Assembly: GCA_000320605.2 (NCBI GenBank)
Contig: KB445794.1
Location: forward strand, 433,863-497,862
Length of the DNA stretch: 64,000 bases
Source of the DNA: Gelatoporia subvermispora B
Lineage: Eukaryota; Basidiomycota; Agaricomycetes; Polyporales; Gelatoporiaceae
Direction of reading: 5' to 3'
The position numbers and the translations under genes are program-made. Shown here in pieces: positions 20,101 to 32,536 of this stretch (position 1 is its first letter; every line of letters begins with the position of its first letter). A model generated the notes under the pieces. The model had not been told where the DNA came from, made no database searches, and saw only the letters and a list, made by a program, of their open reading frames with translations.

Positions 20101-22146
20101 AAGACCAAGTACACGCTTCAGTACTATCTCGACTTCGTCGACGAACTTGTCGCCGAAGGTATCCATGTTCTCGGTATCAAGGATATGGCTGGTCTCCTCA
20201 AGCCTGAGGCCGCAAGATTGTAAGACTGATTGTGGCACTCCGGGGCTTGTACTGATTTCACATAGACTGGTCGGAGCCATTCGTGAGAAGTACCCCGACC
20301 TAGCGATCCACGTCCACTCGCACGATACCGCTGGTATCTCTACCGCGAGCATGCTTGCTGCTGCTGCCGCAGGTGCCGACGTTGTCGACGTTGCCATTGA
20401 TAGTACGTGACCATCTCCCGGCCTGTCATTGAACCTGAGCTGAAGTTATCGTGCCGCCAGGCATGTCCGGTCTGACATCGCAGCCCCCCATGGGTGCAGT
20501 CTGCGCGGCCCTTGAGCAGAGCGGTCTGGGCACCGGTATTCGCTACGCCGATATTCAGGCATTGAACTTGTACTGGAGCCAGGTTCGGATGTTGTATGGC
20601 TGCTTCGAGGCGAACGTTCGTGCGTCCGATTCGAGTGTTTTCGATCACGAAATGCCGGGCGGACAGTATACGAACTTGATGGTATGTGACTGATCTACAC
20701 GATTGTTCCGCGGTCTCACGTCTCCGCGATACAGTTCCAGGCCGCTCAGCTGGGTCTCGGAACCCAATGGACGGGTAAGTAACACTGGGAACAAGTCCTG
20801 AAGTGCTGGTCTTCTCATTGGATTATATGCAGAGATCAAGAGGAAGTACATCGAGGCCAACGAACTGGTAAGCAACACTGTGTTACTCCCATACCCAGCG
20901 CTGTACTGAAGTTCGGGTGTAGTGCGGAAACATCATCAAGGTATTATCTCGCCAAGATATTCGCAAGGACATGAATAATAATCCCCATACAGGTCACTCC
21001 GTCATCCAAGGTCGTCGGCGACTTCGCACAGTGGATGACTCAGAATAGTCTTTCGAAGCAAGACGTGATCGAGCGTGCAGAGCAACTCGACTTCCCTTCG
21101 TCCGTTGTCGAGTTCTTCCAGGGTTACCTTGGTCAGCCCGTGGGCGGCTTCCCTGAGCCCCTCCGCTCGAGGATTATTCGCAACAAGCCAAGGATTGACG
21201 GCAGGCCGGGTACCAGCCTCGAGCCGCTCGACTTCAAGAAGATCAAGGCCGAGCTCCGAAGCAAATTCGGCAAGCACATCACTGACGCGGACGTGACATC
21301 GTATGTCATGTACCCGAAGGTACCGCTGTCATGCCACATTTGTGCGAAACCCTATTGACCCGTTCCCGCTCAGGTCTTCGAGGAGTACCAAGGCTTCGTT
21401 GCCAAATACGGTGATCTGAGGTAAGGGCGCTCGTAAGGCCCAATCCATGATGGTGCTGAGTTCGTCCATAGCGTCATACCCACGCGGTACTTCCTCGGGC
21501 GCCCAGAGGTCGAGGAAGAGATGCACATTGAAATCGAGAAGGGTAAGACGCTCATTATCCGCCTCATGGCTGTTGGCCCTGTGGTCGAGGGCAAGGCGCA
21601 GCGTGATGTGTGGTTCGAGGTTAACGGAGAGGTGAGTCTGCCGATGCCCGCGATGGAAAACGCTTGCCTTCTGACGGCCCTTGAATCTCACAGCTCCGGG
21701 CTGTCTCTGTTGACGACAAGAACTCGGCGGTCGAGACCGTCACTCGCGAGAAAGCCACCTCTGACCCTGGCTCCGTGGGCGCACCCATGTCTGGTGTCGT
21801 TGTCGAGATAAGAGTGAAGGAGGGCGCTGAGATCAAGAAGGGCGACCCTGTCTGCGGTAAGTTCAGGTGGATTTCCATGTATGTCCAGTCACTAACGTCT
21901 CACGTCGGATAGTCATGAGTGCCATGAAAGCAAGTGTTTCGCATGCCGCAACAACCCTGATTCATTTACTGACTGACCCGATACAGATGGAATCTGCCGT
22001 GACGGCTCCTGTCTCTGGCCACGTCAAACGCGTCGTCGTCCACGAAGGTATCTCGACTGTCATTCTGATCGCCCAATCGCGATGCTCACCCGATTTCAGG
22101 GGACTCTATCAACCAGGGCGATCTCGTCGTCGAGATTGTACATTGA
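17147..22146 (+). CDS. PYC1: Pyruvate carboxylase (biotin-dependent)
   Basis: This cytosolic enzyme turns pyruvate, bicarbonate and ATP into oxaloacetate, refilling the TCA cycle. Domain order is biotin carboxylase ([39 protein letters not shown]), carboxyltransferase ([24 protein letters not shown]) and a C-terminal biotin carrier domain with the AMKM motif, biotin on Lys1163. I traced 26 exons giving 1,198 aa, the usual fungal length. Exons include 17147-17311, 18048-18485, 19139-19618, 20993-21319 and 22100-22146, with tiny ones of 5 nt (19956-19960), 18 nt (20923-20940) and 17 nt (21913-21929). Three introns need GC-AG splicing: 17470-17536, 17988-18047 and 21930-21986. No mitochondrial presequence is evident. 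It is convergent with the amidase, 186 nt apart. Confidence 0.97.
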
Positions 22147-22332
22147 AAGCACCCGCGGCATCGGCTCAGCAGCAATATACGCATCATGAAGTAGACCTTG
22201 TATTCTGTAAGAGTAGCACTATTCCCCATATTCGAAATATATGCCTGCCAACTCGCTTGTGTCTGAGCAACTTCTGAGGCAGTCGGCTTGGAATGTGTGA
22301 CCAATTCATTCTTAACCCGATCAATCGCGTAT

Positions 22333-24572
22333 CTACTTTCCGATGACATCGATCAACTGCGTCTTCGGAATTGCCTCAGCAAAAGCTCGTCTCGCCAGTC
22401 TCGTCTGTGTCTTCTGTTCATACGCGAAGGCAAAACCGATGAGATCGAATTCGCTGAAAGCAGTGCCGAGGAACGATAGGCCGAACGGGACACCGGGGGC
22501 TGGATAGATTGTCTCAGGACCAGCAAGCCCGACGGTCACATTGTCGGGGTAGAAACCCAAGGGCACTGTAGCAATAGATGTCATGAGTGAGCATTTCTTC
22601 ACAGACGTACTGGATAACTGACCCGTGATGATGGGGTATCCCGCAATCGCTGCGAGTGCAGGTTTGGTCAGAAGAACAAATTTTCACATGGAATTGAGCT
22701 GCTCGCCTGCGGGTACAGTAGTCAAGCCTGCTGCGGGAAGGATCAGGGCGTCAAGGTTGTTCTGCTGAAGGGCAGCATCAATGCCGTTTGTCGCTCCGAG
22801 TTCCTTATCCATGGCAAGTGCCTGGAAGTAGGTCGAATTCATCCCGTTTGTTGATTGAGCTTCGATAAGCCTATGTGCCAATTGAGAGCTCAAGCAACCT
22901 CGATTCGACTGTGGCTGACGCACGTTGATTGATCTTCGAAGCGTGGAGGCTCCTCCAGGGCAGGGTTATCATTGTTGAACTGAATTAGTTCTGCCAAGGT
23001 ACGAACGCCAGAGGGATTGGCTAGGAGAGCCGCGTAATATGCATTTAGTTGGATCTGGCAAACATACATCGAAATTCAGTTTCGTTATACGGAAACACAA
23101 ACAGCGTGCCTTGAAGTCGACGTCCAGCACGAGGTTCTCAGCATTTGACGTGAGTATCTGCTCGGCAGATGGTATGTCTGCAGGGTCGACCACAGTGGCA
23201 CCAAGGCTTCGGATTGTGTTGAGAGCCTCCTCGAACGCTTGGCCTATGGAAGGGTCATTGCCGGTAATGGTATCGTTCAAAAACACAGCACGAGGAACGC
23301 CAATACGCTTTCCTTTCAGAGCGTCCTTATTCAAGGCTTTCGTGAAGTCAGGTACAGGAGAGGGCTGAGCGGAAGTGAAATTGTCGTTCGGGTCCACACC
23401 AGCGATGATAGAGAGCACAATGGCGGCATCCGCCATTGAGCGCACGAGTGGTCCGACTGTATCCTGATGTTCGGATATAGGAACCACTGCAAGTATGACT
23501 TAGCATGACGTTTCGGCGACCCACGTAGCAGCTGACCTCCTGCCCGGGATGTTAATCCGACAGTTGGCTTGATTCCTGCTAGATTATTGTGATCCGTAGG
23601 ACAAGTAATACTGCCATCTGTTTCTGTTCCGAGCGTTACAGCAGCTAACCCTATGGAGGCGGCCACCCCTGATCCCGAGGACGAACCACACTGACTCGAA
23701 AATGTCAGAGATATGCGATGATAAGGTGTAATGAGTCCGCACAGGATCAGCATGGGGGAAATACGCGTTCGTACACTGGCCGCCTCTACCTGACCAGCCT
23801 GAAGCTACATTTCCTCGGAAATGAGCGAACTCCGATAGGTTCGCCTTGCCTGGATAATCGGCATAAAATGGAATTTTCGGTTTCTGCAAGTGGGCTGTGT
23901 ACGTACCAAGAATGATGGCTCCTGCCGCGCGGAGTCTTTTCACGACGCCCGCATCCTCCGGTACTATCGATTTTAGGAGGCTAAAAGAGCCCGCCGTTGT
24001 GTTCATGCCTGGCTCAGAGCTCAGAGATCGAATTTTTCGGGTAGCATTTATTCGAATTACCCTCTGAAGCGATTGTAGCGATGTTGTCCTTCACTAAGAC
24101 GGGAATTCCATGTAACGCGCTACGTGGCCCCGAGGTCTTTCGCTCTTCGTCAAGGGCGGCAGCCTGGGCCAGCGCCGAAGGGTTGGTCTCAATCACTGCA
24201 CGAAGCATGGGCCCCTGCAAGTTTACTTCTTCGATGCGTGCGAAGTATGCCTGGGTAGGGACATTTTATATTTCGATGGCTATCGCCAGCACGATGACTG
24301 ACCTTGACTAGATCTACGCTAGTGAATTGGCCAGCATCTAGACCTGCCTATGTGTCATTGTGAGCAGACAACATTGTTGTTGAGGAGGTGAGTAGCACGA
24401 TTGTAATCACCTGAAGCTCCGCGACTGACGCTTCGTACAGATCCGGCAACGCTGCACGAGTTCTGGATCTTGAGAAGCGAGGGGAGAACCATCCTGCAGA
24501 TACCGCTTGAGCGAGAACCGATAGCAGAATGCAGACAGACAGTAATCGCTGTAGAAACGTGTGTGTGTACAT
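22333..24572 (-). CDS. Secreted amidase (amidase signature family)
   Basis: This hydrolase cleaves carboxamides to acid and ammonia. The N-terminus MYTHTFLQRLLSVCILLSVL is a likely signal peptide. Amidase-signature elements follow: the catalytic Lys in HGIPVLVKDNIAT, the Ser-rich loop CGSSSGSGVAASIGLAAV and GTETDGSITCP with the catalytic Ser, then GIKPTVGLTSR. The C-terminal half (IEAQSTNGMNSTYFQAL, PAAIAGYPIITVPLGFYP, PFGLSFLGTAFSEFDLIGFAFAYE) fits the fungal secreted subgroup. Introns are 50-60 nt. Two, 23109-23055 and 22706-22650, fit only as GC-AG. I estimate about 550-570 aa. Substrate is unknown; it may aid nitrogen scavenging from amides in the environment. Confidence 0.88.
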
Positions 24573-26964
24573 CGTGTCTGCAGTAAGCTTGAAAATGGTT
24601 GCCTCGGCTCAGAACAAACAGCCTTGTACGGTCTGTCTAGCGTCCTCTGCACCAGATTGCACTACTGAGCAGGTGCAAGGAACATCAGTCGACTGTAGCA
24701 GCATATATGGGGGCCGAGACGACCCTTATCTCTGCTCGAAGGGTTGACGAGGCCACGAGACATCACCGTCCTGTGAAAAAATACGCAAAGTCATGACGTT
24801 GGCTCCGGAAAAAGACGTCCGCGTGGGGTCAACCTGGGAACCAACTCGTAATCCTTTGGTTCCTGTCCATGCAAGAATGTGGTCCTTCAGTTGCTGGACT
24901 TTGCGAAGTCATATGCTGTTCCACGATAGTCCATCAAGTATAGCGTCGCGTTTCCTGGGGTCCATTGCACGTCCCGCGAGATGCAATGACAATGGTCTCA
25001 TCGTATGCGGCATTTGTGCATACCTAGGCCATCAGCGCGGGCCGTGCTATCGGGACGGCCGACCGGCGAGCAGCGTGAGTTTTTTTTGCTGCGAACTGTC
25101 AGTAGACCATTGACGATGTAGGCCTTGCGCAGTGAAGACGCAGGCAATGAGAGCCAGAGTCCAGGCGGCACGCTACACAGTGATGACATGGTGTAGGAAA
25201 CTATCAGCTACTAGCGACCGCTGATATATGCGTCAGTTCCGAGATGATGCTGTCAGTTGGCGTCAAAACCCGTCCCGTCTCCCCGTGCTCGCTCTGAAAC
25301 AATCCGCAGTATGTCGACAAATGCATGCCCCGTAGCTCCCGAAATCACAAAGTCCAGTAAATCGCTCATTTGTGCTGGGGGTTTAAGCGAATATTTTGTA
25401 TAGTAGATGTGTAGCGTTTGGCGATGTTACTCTCTTAAGCACCAGCAGTATATCGGAAGGATCCAACATGCATTGCTTCACCATAACGTGTCAAACAGCG
25501 CCACGAATGGGTAAATTTTCAACCACGACTTGTCATGTGAGGAATGACGAGCAAGAAATTATTTTCGGACATTCGGCGAGCTACGTGAGCCCCATTCCCT
25601 CCCAAGTGCATCGTCTTGTGACAACCAGACTTAGAAAGTTAGAATATAGACTATGAGCCATCGACACAATTTCTGGGGGCTTTCGACAGCGGAATCATCC
25701 GTTGGAATACTGATACTCCTTCATCATGTATTGAATGTGCGGTGATTTTTCGGTTCCCATGTACTCTCGGGCTACACGCTTTGCAGGCCTCGACGGCGCA
25801 GTTGCCACGTCCTGGCAGCGCAGTGAATGGTCTGTATTCAAGGGGACCTTGTACGTATCAGCTCCGCCTTCAGGAGGGTTGCATCCATTCAATTCGATTA
25901 CACCCACCCCAAACCAATCTTGACGCCACGTCTGAGAAGCCCACGCCGAGTCACGCGACTCGGAGTTTGATAGCGTGTCGAACGGCCTCATGGGTTACCG
26001 GTGGAGGGCTAGGACTTGTGGCGTTCGAAAGGTACGTGATAGTCATAATCTTGTGTGTGTGGTATGAGCATGTCACCGCCGCCCATACTTCTGCGAGTAG
26101 AGCTCCGACGAGCGGCGAGAATGTCGGTGACAGATCGCCCAGTCATGAGTATCACAATCGAAGATTGCATACCCTGAGCGAGAGGCGTCTAGCAGCAGTG
26201 TCATCACTTTGAAGGAGAAGATGTCAACGCACAATGAGGTCACGCACCACATTACGCCGTAATCCTCTGAGCAATCTTACGTTGCATCAGCTGTATCGCC
26301 CTTCACTCTCACCACCTCATCGATGGCGAGGGAAAGTCAGGACATTTACCACTTACGGATTACAGCTTTCACAACAGTTCAGTTACCTTACATTTCGTAT
26401 CACCCAGGATGTACGAACTGAGAATATAGCCCGGCGTTGAACGCTGCCCCGTAGTACATCCAACTCCCAACAATTCGTCGCCTGTCATATGACGCAGAAC
26501 CATCTACGACAGGACATCTCACCAGCAGGATAACTCTAAACGCTAGGTTATCACGGTCGGAGGATAAGAGGTTAGCAATCGGCGATCCCCTGGCTGCGTA
26601 TTTGAAGCATGGAAACAGCGGGGCCATAGCATCTCCATGAGGCAAGCGTTAGCCGAGACGTTGGGGCTGAGATCGCTCAAGATTGGTCAGAGCCTCATGG
26701 TAAAGTTCTGTAGATGCAGGAAGGCTTCCTTCACAAACATTGGAAATAGCCCACGGGGCACGATTGGACGGTTGGCATATCACACGAAGTATGGTCATTG
26801 AGGTCCAGAAGACAGGATCTGGGTTTCCTGGTGGGAGCCTGTGCCAACTATGGCACGATCCGGCTTCAGAGTTGTTCCTGCGGCCGACGATACGCATTGT
26901 CTTCGGATAGCGGCCGGTATTGCACAAGCAAACTTCCGACCTCCTAAGCTCCAAGGTCCGAACG
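24573..26964. other. 2.4-kb gap, no gene assigned
   Basis: No intact gene was recognised. A minus-strand frame at 25695-25991 (98 codons, containing DWFGVGVIELNGCNPPEGG) has composition typical of coding exons but no family I know and no clear continuation. A minus-strand stretch around 24900-25190 holds the phrase VQWTPGNATLYLMDY, faintly like secreted fungal beta-sandwich proteins, but stops interrupt it. These may be relics. Confidence 0.35.
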
Positions 26965-28291
26965 TTAGTCGCGCTGGACGAGAAGTCCAGCAGACTCTAG
27001 CGCATGAGCTATTTCCGAGTGGATCTCTTCGACTAGAACCTGGTGGCACAAGTCAATCACAACGCCAGCACACGGGAGAAACAATGGAGGCTGTGGCTTA
27101 CCTTAGCACCCTTGATATCCCGCATTAGATGCACGCCTTCTCCTGCCCACACCAGCATGCGAGTGAGATCACCACCTTTGACGGCTTCCTGAAATTTTTC
27201 TTTCACTTCCTGCATGTCCACGCCCGACTCAACATCGTGCACTGTCCGGTTCCGTATAGCTCTTCCGTCGATTCCCTCCGGCCATCCCAGAGTCCCCCTG
27301 GCTTGATCGAAAGCCATTGTACGGACCGTGGAGCTGGGCCCAGCGCTGATTAGGGCCTGTCTCTGTGCATCGGTGTATAGGCTTTCAGGCGTCAGAAGGA
27401 ATCGAGTGCCGAATACTGCGCCCGCGCATCCCAGGGTGAGATACGCGGCAGCGTGAGTTCCGTTTGCCAAGCCGCCTGCGGCAAGCACGGGTGGTCCTGA
27501 AGGGGGCATCGCAGAGAGGATAGAAGAGACGAGCGTGAACGTCGACGGCGCGCTGCCGTTCCCGTGACCACCCGACTCAATGCCTGCAATTTGCTCAGGA
27601 CGGACGCAACCAGCCCTTATCCGGCTATCGCCTCGTACCTTGTGCGACCAGCACGTCCACTTTCCATTCGTGAACAGCTGTGAGCGCTTCCTCGAGGGAG
27701 GTGACTTGAGCAAAGATCAGAGTCCTCCGTCCGTCGTCAGCTTGGAGATCGAGTTCACGGACGCAATGTATCCAGCGGGCTAGGTCCTTGCCGAACGCAA
27801 ACCATACCGCCTTCACCTCGCTGTTGCGAACAGTCCGCAGCATGTCAATCGCAGAAGCCTGTTCGTCCAACTGCCATCCAAGGAAGCCCACACCGATGGG
27901 CAGCCCCTGCCTCGTCTCAACCGGTAACATCGCCCGTGCGACTGAGAGATCCTCGCGCAACTTCTGGGCGTCTCCGTAGCCTGCCCCACCCTTTCAGTTT
28001 GAAGTTTTATGGAACTTCGATGCAAAGTCAGGCACCGACCTGCGGCAGTGAATCCGAACCCTCCCCCCCGGGTGGCTTCGAGCTACTTTCATACTAAGAA
28101 CCCAACGGCGGTGATGGTGGCGGAGGACACATACCGCAAGGCGGGCAGTACTGGCCCCTCCCATCGGGGCGGCCACTACTGGGGTACGGATGCCTGCTCC
28201 GAGTTACACAGTTGTGAATGACATGCATGCATGGACCTTGGGAGCGTCCCGCACCGAGAAGGCGTGTGAAGCTTGTTTGAATTCGAGACAT
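26965..28291 (-). CDS. Nitronate monooxygenase (2-nitropropane dioxygenase family)
   Basis: This FMN-dependent TIM-barrel enzyme oxidises alkyl nitronates such as propionate-3-nitronate to protect cells. The start ATG at 28291 gives MSRIQTSFTRLLG, then an intron, then IRTPVVAAPMGGASTARLA, the family N-terminus. GGGFGFTAAGYGDAQKLRED, LPIGVGFLGWQLD, IESGGHGNG (the conserved glycine and histidine loop) and PPVLAAGGLANGTHAAAYL..GCAGAVFGTRFL (FMN phosphate site) follow. The last exon is 27039-26965, ending VLVEEIHSEIA..LLVQRD. All introns traced are GT-AG. Length is about 350 aa. No partner genes nearby point to a specific substrate. Confidence 0.9.
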
Positions 28292-28772
28292 CGTGAGATG
28301 GGGGTGTGTGCTTGACGGCTGAGTGGCAAAGTTGATGTTTAAGAATGCAACTGACCACAACTGCTGACTGACAGAGAATGGCGCCCTCGTAACCTGTAAC
28401 CTTCGCGGGAGTACCTGAGTCCGAAGAAATCCGAAATATACTTCTGCGGTGATAGAAGTGAGTCGCGGTGGCGAGTATTCTCAAGATCTCGGGTGTTTTC
28501 ACCACCGCGGTGGTATGAGAGAACGGTAGATTAGCATGCTCAGACACCAGATGGTTACGATTGCGCCAGAGGAGAAAGACACTAGGATTTCCGCTACGCT
28601 GCGTCCACTGTGGAGCACGTCCAGAGTTGGGCGCGTGAGAGGAGAGAATGTGGAACGGAGACGATCGCGTTGCGGGCGCCACACGACGTTATTTGTACCT
28701 ATTTGGCGCAACTCTAACTTGCCTGACCCCGTCCTCGTTGTTCACGACATCCTCAAAACATAGTTGCCCACC
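28292..28772. promoter_or_regulatory. Divergent promoter, nitronate monooxygenase / SMB1
   Basis: This is about 480 nt between divergent starts. I see no named sites. The minus-strand frames inside it lack family features. Confidence 0.4.
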
Positions 28773-29552
28773 ATGGTCTGTATCCATCCGTTTGGGCAAG
28801 GAGATGCATGCTGATAACATAATCGCTGAATTTAGCCTCCTCCAAAATCCAAGGGCGGCAAGATGCTCAGTCTCATCAACTGGAGGCTGAAAGTTACGAT
28901 TAACGACGGCCGCGCGTTCGTGGGGCAGATGCTCGCGTTCGACCGGCACATGAACCTCGTCCTGGCCGAGTGCGAGGAGTTCCGGCGCATCCGCCCGAAG
29001 AAGAAGCCTGGCGAGACGGAGGCGGGGCCCGTGCAGGAGATGAAGCGCACACTCGGCCTGGTCATCCTGCGCGGCGAGACCGTCGTCAGTCTCTCGGTGG
29101 AGGGCCCGCCGCCAGTCGTCGACGACGACAAGAAGTCTGCGGTGCGTAAGCTTGTTTGTGCGCGAAAGCTGCTATGGTGACGCCATTGTTACAGCTCCCT
29201 GCTGGTCCCGGTCGCGGAATGCCTGCGGGTCGCGGTATGGGCATGATGCCTCCAAGTACGTCCTAGAAATTTCAGAGAGAGGCGGATGGACTGACAGATG
29301 TGATCTTACTCAGTGGCCCCCCCCGGAATGGGACGCCCGCCGATGCCCCCCTTCGGCATGCCTCCTGGTGGTGGCCCACCGCCCGGCTTCCGGCCTCCTG
29401 GTTTCCCTGGCGGTCCCCCAGGCATGCCGATGGCGCCGCCTCCTGGGTTCGGTGGCCCCCCTCCAGGGTACACACCCACATCGCTTCCGAGTTGAGAGTG
29501 CAACACTGACGTTCGTCCATTCCTCTGCAGATTCCAGCCCCCGCCGCAGTAG
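28773..29552 (+). CDS. SMB1: Sm protein B of spliceosomal snRNPs
   Basis: This is a core Sm-ring subunit that assembles on U1, U2, U4 and U5 snRNAs. After MPPPKSKGGKML come Sm motif 1 (YR-like WRLKVTINDGRAFVGQMLAFDRHMN) and Sm motif 2 (LGLVILRGETVVSLSVEGPPP), then a Gly/Met/Pro/Arg tail typical of SmB (GMPAGRGMGMMPP, PPGFRPPGFPGGPP). Exons are 28773-28775, 28836-29141, 29195-29255, 29314-29467 and 29531-29552, giving 181 aa. The first coding exon is the start codon alone: ACC-ATG followed at once by a GT donor. Without this join the next ATG lies past the family N-terminus. Confidence 0.93.
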
Positions 29553-32536
29553 ATTGCTGATGCCAAGGCGTTGTATTCCGTTTGTCTATACTGGCCCTTT
29601 CTCACTGATGTCCAAGCAATGCTCTCGCCGATGCTTCTGCAGGCGCCGTTGGGTGCGGGGATGCTAAAAAGTTGTACGTTCCGGCGGGCATGGATAAGGT
29701 TTGTATTTTAGCGAATGCCTGACATTTTGCCGCCACCGTACGCGGGTGTGATGCTCAGTAGCGCGTTCTCCAATGATATAGAGTTGATGGTGATTCGGTA
29801 TGACATCTTGAGCTCAGATTAGTATATCGCCCTGTCGATTGTGTTGCAGATCATCTTGCCATGGCCTTATCTTGTCATGACAGACACCTAGTACAGCTAT
29901 ATTCGGAACGTGCCCACGCGCATCTATTCAAATATTCTGCTCCACGCCCATGCCAAGCAGGGTAAGCTCTCAAGATAGGCTTGGTGGAAGCAATCACGAT
30001 GCTACCATTCACTGCGACTATGGCGCTGTAATGATGGACAAGCTGTAGCATCCACATGCGCACTTTCATTGGTGGGTTGGTAGTACAACATATAAATTGC
30101 CCTGGCACATTGTGCCACACAGTGGACGTTCGAGGGAACCCGCCGGGTCAGCTGGAATTTTCTTTCCTCGATGTGTGCTTCTAGCGTCTGCAGAGATAGC
30201 CAAGTTTATCGTGCCTTGAAGTTTATTCAGGAGGCGCGCACGATAGCCCTGTGCAAATGCCAGATAGTGCCCTCTCGGCGTCCGAGAGGGCAAGCATGGC
30301 AGGATGATGCTCCGGAGAATTTGGACAGAAGGCATCTCGCATCCTATGAGAGAGCTTGGTGGCGTAGCCCAACCGCTCCGACGAAAGCCTGGGCGGCCTC
30401 TGACGACACCGCCCGGAGCTAGCAACCGTAGCAACATATCCGGTCTGGAGCAGAAGGAATGGTGGGGCATACGAAGGGAAGAACAGCGCGGCCCTTGCTT
30501 CTGCGCCAGCATTCGTAGTTCATCGCCACCAGCGCTGTGACGAACTTGAGCGCGTTCGCGAAGCCATCCCGCCACATCTCGCGTCGCTTCATGGAAGATG
30601 CATTTACAGCCTGGCGTTTCCGCACTCGAAAATTAAGCTGCAAATACCCTGAGATCCCGCCGGGCTCAGCTGACGGGCGGGGGCACTTGGCCCTTGGCGC
30701 GCCACCGCGCTAGCCCGTTTAGCACGGCGGTCGGCATGATGCCCCGCGCGACAGCCTGTCGCGAGCTGCAACACCGTGGGCAGCCCTGGGCACGAAGCGT
30801 GCGCGGGCGAGCTTGGGTGTGCTCCCGCACGGCCGGATGCAGGCAGTGGGCAGCACCGGGGCGGGCGCGGTGACGCCATCGTGCTCCTCTTCTCCGCTGA
30901 AACAGGCAGCGCTGCGAAACGTGCGCGTCCGACGTCGCGCTCGGGCGGCATGTGCGGCGTGGGGCGCAGCGCAGCGCGGATTCTGCGGGGCCGCGCACGA
31001 GATGTTTCGCAAGGATGGCGTCGCGGTGGGGGCACTTGCTGCATAGCAGATCGGGGCCCGTCCTGCGCTGTCGTCCTTCGCAGTCGCTTGGGCTGCCAAA
31101 TACTACACTGGTCAGCGTCATGCCGCGAAACGCACGAACATAGCTCCTAGCCAAGCTGCGGGCGTCGCAGCAGACAAAACGGGGCAGACGCACATCAGCC
31201 TGCTGACTGGCAAACTGGGGCCGGACAGGGGAGGCTCGGGAGGTCGATGTTAGGGGGCGCCACAGCTGATGCACAGCCTCGCCGCCGTGGGGCGCATCGT
31301 GCCGTAAGCCCAATATGTCGTGCCCGGCCTGGGGCGCACGGGCGTCGTCAGCTGGCTGATCGAGCGGGGCACATGCGACGTGCCGCGACCCCGCGAATGT
31401 GCACGGACGGTCGTGCAGCCCTGGCGTGCGTGAGTCGGCCGCGGCTCGCCTCAGCGTCGTCGCGTCAGATGGGCGTAACGGTGCCTCGCGATGTGCGTCG
31501 GGCGCGGGTGCCTTCCAAGCAGCCAGATGGATAGTTGGTTGGTTGATAAATTGTCTCGAATTTCTCTCGGTCTGAGCCCGCCGTGATACATGGCGCGCGA
31601 GTGCTGATAGATGCGTGCTCGCGAAACAAAGCAGGGAAGAAGAAAGCCATAAATGTTGTCGTGAACAGGTCGAACGCCGGCGACTGATACCGACGAGCCC
31701 GGTCGAAATCTGCATCAGCGTTGCAAGCATGGAGCACGAGCGGGGAAAGCTGATCGACGCAGCACGCAGGCGTCCATAGAAGAACGTGTGTCGAGCCGCA
31801 GAGGGGGGCGGCATGACGACGCCCGCGCCGCCGCACGCAATAACACAAACAATCCATTAAAAATTCCATAACAATACCTGACTCACCACCCGCCCTCCGA
31901 AACCTGTAGCGAGCACCGTTACGTCCGCACGTCCTCCCGCCATCATCTCCGCGCCTCGCATCACGGTGCCTGCTTTTTCGAGTATTTTTCCAAGATTTTC
32001 CAAGATTTCCCTGTACGTTATCGCCGAGTCAGCTTTCCACAAAGGGACAGCGCGCCGGCGCCTGTTGCCGCTCCCACGCGCCCGCATTCGGTGCAGCCGC
32101 CGAGTCACGCTCCCGATTCGGCAAAGAAGGTTCGCAAGGCTCGCAGCGCCAGAAACCAGCTGACGGGCTGATAGAGGACGCAGATGCGCCGCGCCGCATG
32201 TGCCCGCGGGCGAGGCGGGCCTCGCCAAGGCCGACCCAGCCCCCCGCTTTGCCTCGTACGATGCGCTCGCTAGCGACGCGCACGGTGCTGAGGCGACATG
32301 CGAAATGCAAAGTGCGACGCTCGAACCTGCGGCTGGGGCGCGCGGGAGCGAGAGCGGGGCGGCGGTCTCGAGCTGGGCCTCGCCGGCGGAGATGGGACGC
32401 CCCTGCACGCGCATGCGCACGAGGACAGACGAGGACGGCACCGGTCAGCCGCTGGCGACGCTCGGCCGGTGCTGCAACCTGCCTGATTAATTGCTCGTCC
32501 CAAAGCACGAAAGAGCCCGCTTGGCTAATATCTACT
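29553..32536. other. Gene-free, GC-rich region
   Basis: About 3 kb with no gene I can support. From about 30660 to 32500 the DNA is strongly GC-rich and open in several frames on both strands. The longest, 382 codons on the minus strand (31814-30666), is low-complexity in Ala, Arg and Pro with no family match, so composition explains it. The region may be decayed repeats. Confidence 0.5.
30268..30292. repeat. Perfect 11-bp inverted repeat
   Basis: TGCCCTCTCGG is followed by CGT and then CCGAGAGGGCA, a perfect 11-bp stem with a 3-nt loop. It stands alone in the gene-free stretch after SMB1. Function is unknown. Confidence 0.6.

Noticed and set aside
30666..31814. 382-codon minus-strand open frame
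   Set aside because: Low-complexity Ala/Arg/Pro sequence overlapping equally long frames in other phases; explained by high GC content.
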